DNA from: a virus
Direction: 5' to 3' (one strand)
IMG/VR virus record: IMGVR_UViG_3300025274_000070
Location: 1-23,149 of that record
DNA length: 23,149 nt
The number at the start of each line of letters is the position of its first letter. Position 1 is the stretch's first letter. Shown in pieces: positions 6,371 through 13,179 of this stretch. A program made the translations under genes and the position numbers. A model generated the notes under the pieces. It was not told where the DNA came from. It made no database searches and was given only the letters and a program-made list of their open reading frames with translations.

Positions 6371-6621
6371 TGGCATATCCTACAAAATATACTTTTCTTA
6401 GATTAACTAGTAAAGGTAAGATAAAGTCTAATCCTATAGATGTAGCTAAAGCATCTCCTAAAGAAAGAAAAAAGACTAATGGATTATATAAAAAGAAATC
6501 CTCAAGAAAAACTTTTAAAGGTCTTACAAATAATAGAGGATTAATAATAACAGCAGCAGGAGGTGGTCTTGTAGGAAGAAATAAGATTATTCAAGGTTAT
6601 AACAAAGGAGGCCAAGTTTAA
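6370..6621 (+). CDS. Small basic protein with C-terminal KGGQV motif
   Basis: This 83-residue Lys-rich protein has a TYFLR-like beta start (KYTFLRLTSKGKIKSNP), a long basic middle (SPKERKKTNGLYKKKSSRK) and a Gly tail AAGGGLVGRNKIIQGYNKGGQV read in two parts (AAGGGLVGR, then GYNKGGQV). The tail ends like that of the protein at 5328-5762. The AAA GGA GG of its KGG codons (6604-6611) is also a perfect Shine-Dalgarno for the adaptor gene, whose ATG overlaps this stop. Function is unknown to me. Confidence 0.6.
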   Translation: MAYPTKYTFLRLTSKGKIKSNPIDVAKASPKERKKTNGLYKKKSSRKTFKGLTNNRGLIITAAGGGLVGRNKIIQGYNKGGQV

Positions 6622-7295
6622 TGGCTTTATCAGGAACATATAATTTTGATCTCAATATAGATGAAGTTATACAGGAAGCAATGGAAATGATTGGGGGAGA
6701 ACAAACTCTTGGTCATGAACCAGCCTCTGCCAGAAGATCAATTAATCTTATGTTGAAAGACTGGCAGAACAGAGGTATTCTTTTATGGACTACACAAACT
6801 ACTTTAGTTACTGTATCTGCTAGTGTAACATCTTATGATATGGATGGCTCTGCTATAGATGCTCTTCAAGTTATTGTGAATAGAGATAATGTAGATATAG
6901 CTGCAACCAGAATTTCTTTTGAAGAATATCTTCACATTCCTCAAAAGGGACAAACTGGTAGAGCTAGTCAATATACTATTAAACGTAATCAAAGTAAGCC
7001 TACAGTATTTATTTGGCCTATACCAGAAAATTCTACAGATGTTTTAAAGATAGAAAAGATAAGTGAATTACAGGATGTAAATAAATCTGAGGGACAGAAT
7101 GCTGATCTTCCAAAAAGATTTCTTCCTCCTTTAACTTGTGGTTTAGCTTATTATATGTCAATGAAACGTCCTTTAGTTCCAGAGCAAAGAATAGGAATGT
7201 TGAAGGCAAATTATGAAGAACTTCTTGGTAGAGCTATGACAGAAGATAGGGAGCGAGCAAGTATGTTTTTTCTACCAAAGATTAGAGTTTATTAA
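6621..7295 (+). CDS. Head-tail adaptor / tail accessory factor, P22 gp4-like
   Basis: This 224-residue protein shows a conserved pattern: ASARRSINLMLKDWQNRGI near residues 35-53, a beta segment with TLVTVSASVTSYDM, then 'ISFEEYLHIPQKGQTGRASQYTI' (residues about 95-117 in parts), PTVFIWPIPENST, and a helical C-terminus with DLPKRFLPPLTCGLAYYMSMKRP and YEELLGRAMTEDRE. The order ARRSLNxMLxxWxxRG / YxxIPxKxxxGRPxxY / WPxP / LAYYxxxKxP is what I remember for adaptor proteins related to P22 gp4 in podophages. Such proteins form a ring under the portal and anchor the tail. It is clearly different in sequence from the other adaptor-like protein at 4379. The start is in a TAATG overlap with an embedded Shine-Dalgarno. 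Confidence 0.75.
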   Translation: MALSGTYNFDLNIDEVIQEAMEMIGGEQTLGHEPASARRSINLMLKDWQNRGILLWTTQTTLVTVSASVTSYDMDGSAIDALQVIVNRDNVDIAATRISFEEYLHIPQKGQTGRASQYTIKRNQSKPTVFIWPIPENSTDVLKIEKISELQDVNKSEGQNADLPKRFLPPLTCGLAYYMSMKRPLVPEQRIGMLKANYEELLGRAMTEDRERASMFFLPKIRVY

Positions 7296-7573
7296 TGGCT
7301 TCAAATAGAAGAGCATTAGCCATTTGTGATACTTGTGGATTTCAATATCCTCATAGAGTTATGAGAATGAATAGTTATGGGATGTTGGTATGTCCAGAAG
7401 ATTGGGAAGGTGCTTATGATTTAAAAAATAGTCCATTAAATAAATCTCCTAATGTTAAAGATAACATAGCAATTAGAAATCCTAGAGGACCGGATACTGG
7501 TGGAAGAAATATAACTTGGGAAGCTGCTACAACTTTATGGGAAAATGAATCTACTGATTGGAATCAAGTATGA
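7295..7573 (+). CDS. Small Cys-motif (zinc-ribbon-like) phage protein
   Basis: This 92-residue protein has CDTC (Cys11, Cys14) followed after 18 residues by CPED (Cys33, Asp36), the arrangement of a small treble-clef or zinc ribbon in which Asp takes the place of the fourth Cys. His20 lies between. I remember short phage proteins of the form 'ICDxCGFxYxxxxMxxxxxGLxVCxxxW' encoded between adaptor and tail genes, without known function. The rest is Asn-rich and ends in a WEAATTLWENEST stretch. The start overlaps the adaptor stop (TAATG). The final codon overlaps the fibre start (ATGA). Confidence 0.65.
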   Translation: MASNRRALAICDTCGFQYPHRVMRMNSYGMLVCPEDWEGAYDLKNSPLNKSPNVKDNIAIRNPRGPDTGGRNITWEAATTLWENESTDWNQV

Positions 7574-8934
7574 CTGACTTAACAGGGAAACAAATAGCTA
7601 ATACATATAAGCAACTTTTAAAAGTAGCTGTATCTACTAATGATGGTATTGATGCAACAGTAAGAACTATTGAAAGTGGAGATGGTACAAACTCTGCTCT
7701 TCAATTGAGTAATGGGGTTGTAAATGTAAATGGAACTTTTCAAATCAGTGGTGTTGCATTAACAGCTACTGTTTCTAAACTTAATGAATTAACTTCTATT
7801 GCTGGTACATTAACCTCTGTAGGTGCAGCATCTACTTATGGAACTGGAACAGGAATAGCTACTGATCCTTCTGCAGGTATAACCAATGAAGGATTTATTC
7901 AGTTACAGACTAATCAAAGTTTTGGAATAGTTTCTGTTTCAACTAATTTAGCTGGTGTACTGGGTGGATTTACAACAAGTTTAAGTGCAACGAATTTTGT
8001 TGCTGGTACAGGAAGTTTTACAACAAAGGTTTCTGGTGTAGCAGCAGAGTTTTCTGGGGCTGTTTCAGCAGCTAATGTCTATGCTACAACTCAGATCTAT
8101 ATTGGTGGAAGTGCAATTCCAAGTGCTAGTGATATTGCTGCAGTCAGTGCTTTAACATCAGTTAATAAAGCAGCAATTACATCTGTTAATACGGTTCTTG
8201 CAGCAACATCTGCGGCTTTGGCAACTAGTATAGGAACTACAAACACTCTTATCGCTACTACTTCTGCAGCTTTAGCCACAAGTATAGGAAATTCCAATAC
8301 AAATATTACAACTAATATTAATGCTATAACATCTATTAATACTGTACTTGCAGCTACTTCTGCTGCACTAGCTACAAGTATAGGTAACTCAAATACTCTT
8401 ATCGCGGCAACTTCTTCTGCTTTAGCAACAAGTATAGGAACTACAAATACTCGTGTTGCTGCTACCTCTGCAGCTTTAGCCACAAGTATAGGTAATCATC
8501 TTCCTCTGGCAGGAGGAACCTTAACAGGAACTGTATCGGGAACAGATTTTTATGTCAGTGCTGTAGCTATAGGAATTAATTCTCTTCTTGGAAAGAATTT
8601 AAGAATTGAAACTGCAGCAGTTGCAGATATTAATGCACTAACAGATGGCACAAATATTTCTGTAGATTTTAATGCAGGACAAAACTTTACTGTAACTCTT
8701 GCAGGAAATAGAACATTAGATAATCCAACGAATTGTGTTGCAGGACAAGTAGGAAGTATATTTATTGTACAAGATGGCACAGGTTCTCAAACTCTTGCTT
8801 ATGGAAGTAGTTGGGATTTTGCAGGAGGAGAAGCACCTACTCTTTCAACAGATGGAAATGCAATTGATAGGCTAGATTATATAGTTCATACATCTACAGA
8901 TGTCCAAGCTCTACTTACAAAGGCATATTCATAA
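7570..8934 (+). CDS. Tail fibre with repetitive stalk and C-terminal tip module
   Basis: I use the ATG at 7570, which overlaps the previous stop as ATGA, rather than a TTG 12 bases upstream; 454 residues result. The N-terminus (TDLTGKQIANTYKQLLKVA) looks like the conserved virion-binding start of marine phage fibres. Residues 211-308 contain five copies of an 18-residue-type repeat (AATSAALATSIG plus linker), typical of a trimeric stalk. A LPLAGGTLTG motif follows, common in trimeric fibres. Residues 357-454 (LTDGTNISVDF... through GNRTL, QDGTGS) form a beta-rich tip that is about half identical, without gaps, to the end of the second fibre at 12248. Role: host receptor binding. The stop overlaps the next ATG. 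Confidence 0.8.
   Translation: MTDLTGKQIANTYKQLLKVAVSTNDGIDATVRTIESGDGTNSALQLSNGVVNVNGTFQISGVALTATVSKLNELTSIAGTLTSVGAASTYGTGTGIATDPSAGITNEGFIQLQTNQSFGIVSVSTNLAGVLGGFTTSLSATNFVAGTGSFTTKVSGVAAEFSGAVSAANVYATTQIYIGGSAIPSASDIAAVSALTSVNKAAITSVNTVLAATSAALATSIGTTNTLIATTSAALATSIGNSNTNITTNINAITSINTVLAATSAALATSIGNSNTLIAATSSALATSIGTTNTRVAATSAALATSIGNHLPLAGGTLTGTVSGTDFYVSAVAIGINSLLGKNLRIETAAVADINALTDGTNISVDFNAGQNFTVTLAGNRTLDNPTNCVAGQVGSIFIVQDGTGSQTLAYGSSWDFAGGEAPTLSTDGNAIDRLDYIVHTSTDVQALLTKAYS
8200..8493 (+). repeat. In-frame 54-bp repeats in the fibre stalk
   Basis: Five units coding for the AATSAALATSIG core start at 8200, 8254, 8350, 8404 and 8458. Units one/two and three/four are directly adjacent, with 18-residue periods. 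Each pair is preceded by a TSVNTVL or TSINTVL heptad, and a 14-residue linker separates the pairs. Nucleotide copies have diverged at synonymous sites, so the duplication is not very recent or is under protein-level selection. Confidence 0.85.
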
Positions 8935-11315
8935 TGAGTGTATTTAGTAATAATCTTCTTTTAGGAGCAGGTGGTCAAGAGACTGCCCCCACTTTTGATA
9001 GTACTCTTATACCTAATTCAATTTGGATGGACGGGACAAGTGATAAAGTAACTAAAACAATGTCTGATGCAGGAGATGGATCAGAGTTTACACTTTCTAT
9101 GTGGATTCAAGCTAATGAAATTAGTAGAGGACACGCATTTCTTTGTTCTGGGGATTCTTCAGCTTATTCAAGTATAAGACTTGATTCAGATGATAAGATT
9201 TATTTTCAGACAAAAACAGGATCACAAATTTTAAATACTACTGCTGTATGGAGAGATAATGCTTGGTATCATTTCTTATTGAGTGTAGATACATCTCAAA
9301 GCACTCCTGCAGATAGAGTAGATCTTTACATAAATGGAGTGGCAGCAACATTAACTGGAACTTATCCTCCTCAAGATCATACTTATCAGTTTAATACTAA
9401 TACACTTCATGAGGTTGGAAGTAGTGTAGAAAATGGTTTGTGGAGAGGTTCTGTTGCTCAAGCATCTATGATTGGTACTAAGTCTATTCAGCAAGGAGAT
9501 TTTGCGGTAACAGATTTTCTGGATACTTTTACTTTTGGAACTAACGGTTCTCAATATGTACCTAAATCAGATGCAGATATTACAACACTAGTTAATACAG
9601 GAGGAGCTAATAGTTTTATGCTTTCCTTTGATGATTCTTCTAATTTAGGAGAAGATGAAAGTGATAATAGTAATAACTTTGGTTTAACAAGTATATCTTC
9701 TGCTAATCAGTCTACTAATACACCTTCTAAAGAATATGTTATATTAAACCAACTTGTTCCAAGTGTAGGAACTTTAACACAAGGTAATTTAATTTTTTCT
9801 GGAAGTACAAAATTTACTATAGGTACACTCTCTATAAATAACGCTGCTGGAGGAGTTTGGTATTTTGAAGCAACCATTGCTGAAGATAGTGGTTCGTCAG
9901 AATGGGCTGTTGGATTTGTAGGTTTAGATAGTAATATTAATGGAAGCGATATTACTTCTGCTTCAGATTGTGTATTATATACTGATGATAATAATAAAAT
10001 TGTTGATGGTACAGAAAGTTCTTATGGATCAGGATTTTCTTCAGGAAACACAATTGGATGTGAATTAGATTTAGCTGATAATGAAGTAAGATTTTATAAT
10101 AATTCTGGAGTGTCACTTGGAACTATTTCTAATACTTTTAGTTCTGATCTTATATCTATTTGTGTTAGAGCAAATGGAACAACTCTTACTTTAGCAATAG
10201 ACTCCTCTGATTGGACACATTCCACTCCAACAGGAGCTAAAGAAATTAGTACAGCTAATTTTACTGCCCCAAGTAATCAGGGTATAGACTTCTTTAATCC
10301 AGTTCTTTATACAGGAAATGGGACAGCAATAGGATCTGGAGGAAAGGCTGTTACAGGTGCAGGATTTGAGCCAGGATTTGTATGGATTAAAAATAGAGAT
10401 GCTACAGATAGTCATATGCTTTTTGATAGAGTTAGAACAACTACTAAATATATAGAGAGTGATACAGTAGATGCAGAAGCAACAGATACTGAATCTTTAA
10501 CTACTTTTGGTTCTGATGGATTTACAGTAGGAAGCAATGTAGCAGTTAATACAAACACAGAAGATTATGTTTCTTGGAACTGGGGTGCCGCTAGTGGAGC
10601 AGGAAGTACTACATCCCCTGCTGGAGATTTGGCTAGTACTTCTATTGTTGCCAGCGCAAAACATTTTTCAACAGTTTCTTATACAGGGACTGGTTCTGCC
10701 ACTACAACAGGGCATGGTCTTGGTGGTGCTGCAGAAATGATAATTGTGAAAAATAGAGATCAAGGAGATGCCTGGGCAGTTTATCATTCAGGAGTTGCTA
10801 GTGATGCAGAAACAGATTATCTAGTATTAAATACTACTGCTGCTATTTCTGATGATTCTACAATGTGGAATGATACTGCTCCTACTAGTTCTGTTTTTAG
10901 TATAGGGACTAATCATCAAGTTAATGCGAATACAGAAAAATATATAGCATATTGTTTTAGATCAATTGCTGGTGTATGTGCTGTTGGATCATATACAGGA
11001 AATGGAAATGCTGATGGTCCTTTGATTTGTACAGGATTTAAACCTAGATTTATCTTAATCAAGATATCAAGTTCTACAGGTAGTTGGTTTATGTATGATA
11101 CTGTTAGATCTTCTAGTAATGAAGTAGATGATCAGTTACTAGCTGAAGCTACAACAGTAGAAACAACTGGATCAGAGGAAATAGATATTCTTGCTGAAGG
11201 TTTTAAAATTAGAAATACAGATTCTGGAACAAATACAAGTTCAGCAACTTATGTATATTTAGCAATGGCAGACATTGGTGGAGGCGGAAGATTGCCTCCT
11301 ATATATGGAAAATAA
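8934..11315 (+). CDS. Mosaic tail protein: LamG-like, SPRY-like and DUF7483-like domains
   Basis: This 793-residue protein is a chain of predicted beta domains. Residues about 28-200 look like a LamG/concanavalin-type jelly roll (FTLSMWIQANE, WYHFLLSVDTS, VDLYINGVAA). Residues about 272-442 look like a SPRY domain (GVWYFEATIAED, WAVGFVGLD, IGCELDLADNEVRFYNNSG). Three related units follow, starting near 452, 577 and 682, with 'YTGNGxxxxxxxTGFxPxFVWIKNRD...YDxVR' patterns that I associate with the domain labelled DUF7483 in phage tail proteins. The C-terminus is Gly-rich. LamG and SPRY folds commonly bind sugars or proteins, so adhesion to host surface glycans is the likely role. It starts in a TAATG junction with the fibre gene. 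Confidence 0.75.
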   Translation: MSVFSNNLLLGAGGQETAPTFDSTLIPNSIWMDGTSDKVTKTMSDAGDGSEFTLSMWIQANEISRGHAFLCSGDSSAYSSIRLDSDDKIYFQTKTGSQILNTTAVWRDNAWYHFLLSVDTSQSTPADRVDLYINGVAATLTGTYPPQDHTYQFNTNTLHEVGSSVENGLWRGSVAQASMIGTKSIQQGDFAVTDFLDTFTFGTNGSQYVPKSDADITTLVNTGGANSFMLSFDDSSNLGEDESDNSNNFGLTSISSANQSTNTPSKEYVILNQLVPSVGTLTQGNLIFSGSTKFTIGTLSINNAAGGVWYFEATIAEDSGSSEWAVGFVGLDSNINGSDITSASDCVLYTDDNNKIVDGTESSYGSGFSSGNTIGCELDLADNEVRFYNNSGVSLGTISNTFSSDLISICVRANGTTLTLAIDSSDWTHSTPTGAKEISTANFTAPSNQGIDFFNPVLYTGNGTAIGSGGKAVTGAGFEPGFVWIKNRDATDSHMLFDRVRTTTKYIESDTVDAEATDTESLTTFGSDGFTVGSNVAVNTNTEDYVSWNWGAASGAGSTTSPAGDLASTSIVASAKHFSTVSYTGTGSATTTGHGLGGAAEMIIVKNRDQGDAWAVYHSGVASDAETDYLVLNTTAAISDDSTMWNDTAPTSSVFSIGTNHQVNANTEKYIAYCFRSIAGVCAVGSYTGNGNADGPLICTGFKPRFILIKISSSTGSWFMYDTVRSSSNEVDDQLLAEATTVETTGSEEIDILAEGFKIRNTDSGTNTSSATYVYLAMADIGGGGRLPPIYGK

Positions 11316-11334
11316 ATTAATAGGAGAGAAAATT

Positions 11335-11835
11335 ATGTGGGCAAGAGTTAATGTAGGACAGTTAGAAGAGATTATTAGTAGACCAAAAGCTTTAATAATT
11401 AATAATATCCAATATCCAAAAAGTATTTTTGGTATATCTTGGTCTGATATTGAAAGAAAGGCTATAGGTATAGTTCCTTATGTTTATTCTGGGACTAGAA
11501 AAAACGAGATGTTTTATAAACATAGAGAAGAAAGTCCTGATGTAAGAGAAAATTCTGTTGTGGTAAATTATATTAATATAGTTAGAGATATCAATGAGAT
11601 TAAAACTAAAATGAAAAATCAAATTAATGAAGTTTTGAGTGCTTCTCTATCCCAAACTGATTGGGTTGTTATTAGGAAAGCTGACACAGGTAAGGAAGCT
11701 CCTGTTGATCTTGCTCAGTGGAGAACTGATTTGAGAGCTAGGGCTGTAGAATTAGAAAATGCTATAGATGGCGCTTCTTCTGTAGGTGAATTAGAAAATT
11801 TAAATATTCAAGAATGGCCTAGGAATCCTAGATAA
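11335..11835 (+). CDS. Tail-fibre assembly-like small protein
   Basis: The ATG at 11335 is chosen because TAGGAG (11321-11326) stands 8 bases before it; an earlier in-frame TTG would run into the mosaic-protein gene. The 166-residue protein has a beta-type N-terminal half (SIFGISWSDIERKAIGIVPYV) and a helical C-terminal half with SLSQTDWVVIRKADTGKEAP and WRTDLRARAVELENAIDGA. The 'L..TDWVVIRxxxTGxxxP...RxxLRARxxxxExxI' pattern resembles the C-terminal part of phage fibre-assembly chaperones and DUF4376-type proteins. Its position between fibre genes agrees. It could instead be a minor tail part; the chaperone call is inference. Confidence 0.6.
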   Translation: MWARVNVGQLEEIISRPKALIINNIQYPKSIFGISWSDIERKAIGIVPYVYSGTRKNEMFYKHREESPDVRENSVVVNYINIVRDINEIKTKMKNQINEVLSASLSQTDWVVIRKADTGKEAPVDLAQWRTDLRARAVELENAIDGASSVGELENLNIQEWPRNPR

Positions 11836-11839
11836 TAAA

Positions 11840-12244
11840 ATGAATAAAATTAAATATATATTATTTTCTATTTTATTTGGAGCATTTTTATTTTATCCTG
11901 TTCCACTTAATGCACAAGCAGAGGTTCGGTGGACACAAGGTGAATCAGTTATGGTTGGTGCTGCTTGTAGAGAAGAAAAAGATATAATGGAAATGGTTAA
12001 AGCTGATACTGAAAGTGATAAAAAATTTCAGAGTAAAATGAGGATATTACATTTATTTCAAAGATGTATAAGAATTAATCCACCTACTACTTTTAATATT
12101 CATAGTCTTGTAGCTTCTTATATAGATTCTAATAATATAGAAACATCTGTTCTTGCTTTAGCTTATGCTAATAATCCAAAAGAAATTATTGCTTATACTT
12201 TAGCAAAGGGATCAATTTCAAAAGATAAACAGGTTAGGGAATAA
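11840..12244 (+). CDS. Sec-exported small protein with two cysteines
   Basis: The 134-residue product begins with a clear signal peptide: basic MNKIK, a hydrophobic core (about residues 6-19) and an AQA site, so cleavage is expected after Ala27. The mature part would be about 107 residues, mostly helical and charged, with two cysteines (Cys43 and Cys76) that could form a disulfide in the periplasm. There is no lipobox and no second membrane helix. It is out of place among tail fibre genes because virion proteins are not exported. Roles such as superinfection exclusion, envelope modification or lysis help are possible, with no direct evidence. The start lies five bases after the previous stop with only a weak ribosome-binding site. 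Confidence 0.65.
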   Translation: MNKIKYILFSILFGAFLFYPVPLNAQAEVRWTQGESVMVGAACREEKDIMEMVKADTESDKKFQSKMRILHLFQRCIRINPPTTFNIHSLVASYIDSNNIETSVLALAYANNPKEIIAYTLAKGSISKDKQVRE

Positions 12245-12247
12245 AAT

Positions 12248-13171
12248 ATGGCAAGTACATTTACATCAAGAATTAGATTAGAAAAACAGGCAGATGGAGA
12301 AAATCCTAATAGTTGGGGAACTATCCTTAATGCTAATGTCATTGATATGCTTGATGATGCTTTGGCAGCCTATACTACTGTTTCCTGTTCTTCTGCTAAT
12401 ATCACTTTATCTGAAAATAACGGCACTGTAGATCAGTCAAGATCAGCTATTCTGGAATTTGTTGGAACTGTAAGTGCAAATATTGATATTACTATACCTA
12501 CTGTTTCAAAATTCTATGTTATTAATGATCAAACTGTAAGACAAAGTAGTAGTACCCTTACTTTAAAAACAGGAAGTGGTACAGGAATGACTGTTGCAGC
12601 AAGCATGGCTGGCTTTGCTTTTTGTGATTCCGTTTCTGTATATGGACTAAATGCAAAAGGTTTGGGTTTAGGAACAGCAGCAGACTTAGACTTTGGTACA
12701 GGAGATGCAAATCTTATTCCCGTTTCTACAGCAGATATTAGATATATTCCTACATCTACAGATACAACAGTTACAGGAAAGAAAACCTTTACTTCTGTAG
12801 TGAGTGTAGAGGGTACTTTTGCTGCTACATCTACAGCAACTTTCTCTGGAGCTTTTATAGCTACCCCAACAACTTTAACTGATGCAGCATCTATTGATGT
12901 AGATTTTAGTGCAGGAAATGATTTTATTGTTACATTAGGGGGCAACAGAACTTTAGGTAGTCCTTCTAATCCTACTATAGGACAGACAGGACATATTTAT
13001 ATTATACAAGATGGCACAGGAAGTAGAACACTTTCCTTTGGAGCTTCTTATTTATTTCCTGGGGCTAGTTCTCCAACAATTAGTACATCTATTAATGCAG
13101 TAGATCTTCTTGTTTATAATGTAAGACAAACTTCAGCAGTGGATTCTATTCTTGTTAAGGAATTTGGATAA
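12248..13171 (+). CDS. Second tail fibre with conserved N-terminal and tip modules
   Basis: This 307-residue fibre starts with a module I recognise from many marine phage fibres: TSRIRLEKQADGENPNSWG (residues 5-23), then LNANVIDMLDDALAAYTTV. A beta region with DQSRSAILEFVGTVSANIDI and KFYVINDQTV follows. This first 110-130 residues probably attach to the tail. Residues 160-200 are a short linker (TVTGKKTFTSVVSVEGTF). Residues 210-307 are a beta-rich tip homologous to residues 357-454 of the fibre at 7570. TTAGGGA stands 7 bases before the ATG. Role: host recognition, probably on the same virion as the first fibre. There is no long repetitive stalk here. Confidence 0.8.
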   Translation: MASTFTSRIRLEKQADGENPNSWGTILNANVIDMLDDALAAYTTVSCSSANITLSENNGTVDQSRSAILEFVGTVSANIDITIPTVSKFYVINDQTVRQSSSTLTLKTGSGTGMTVAASMAGFAFCDSVSVYGLNAKGLGLGTAADLDFGTGDANLIPVSTADIRYIPTSTDTTVTGKKTFTSVVSVEGTFAATSTATFSGAFIATPTTLTDAASIDVDFSAGNDFIVTLGGNRTLGSPSNPTIGQTGHIYIIQDGTGSRTLSFGASYLFPGASSPTISTSINAVDLLVYNVRQTSAVDSILVKEFG

Positions 13172-13179
13172 TTAATTAA

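Noticed and set aside
8097-8483. 128-residue minus-strand open frame
   Set aside because: It mirrors the fibre stalk repeats; its own repeats are a by-product of the coding repeats on the + strand.
11819-11831. Perfect 13-base palindrome CTAGGA-A-TCCTAG before the exported-protein gene
   Set aside because: At best a 5-bp stem with a three-base loop and no T-tract; it may slightly hide a weak AGGA, but there is too little to call it regulatory.
12529-12945. 138-residue minus-strand open frame
   Set aside because: It is the reverse complement of the second fibre gene; Val/Ala/Lys-rich low-complexity sequence is expected from reading Thr/Ser-rich codons backward.
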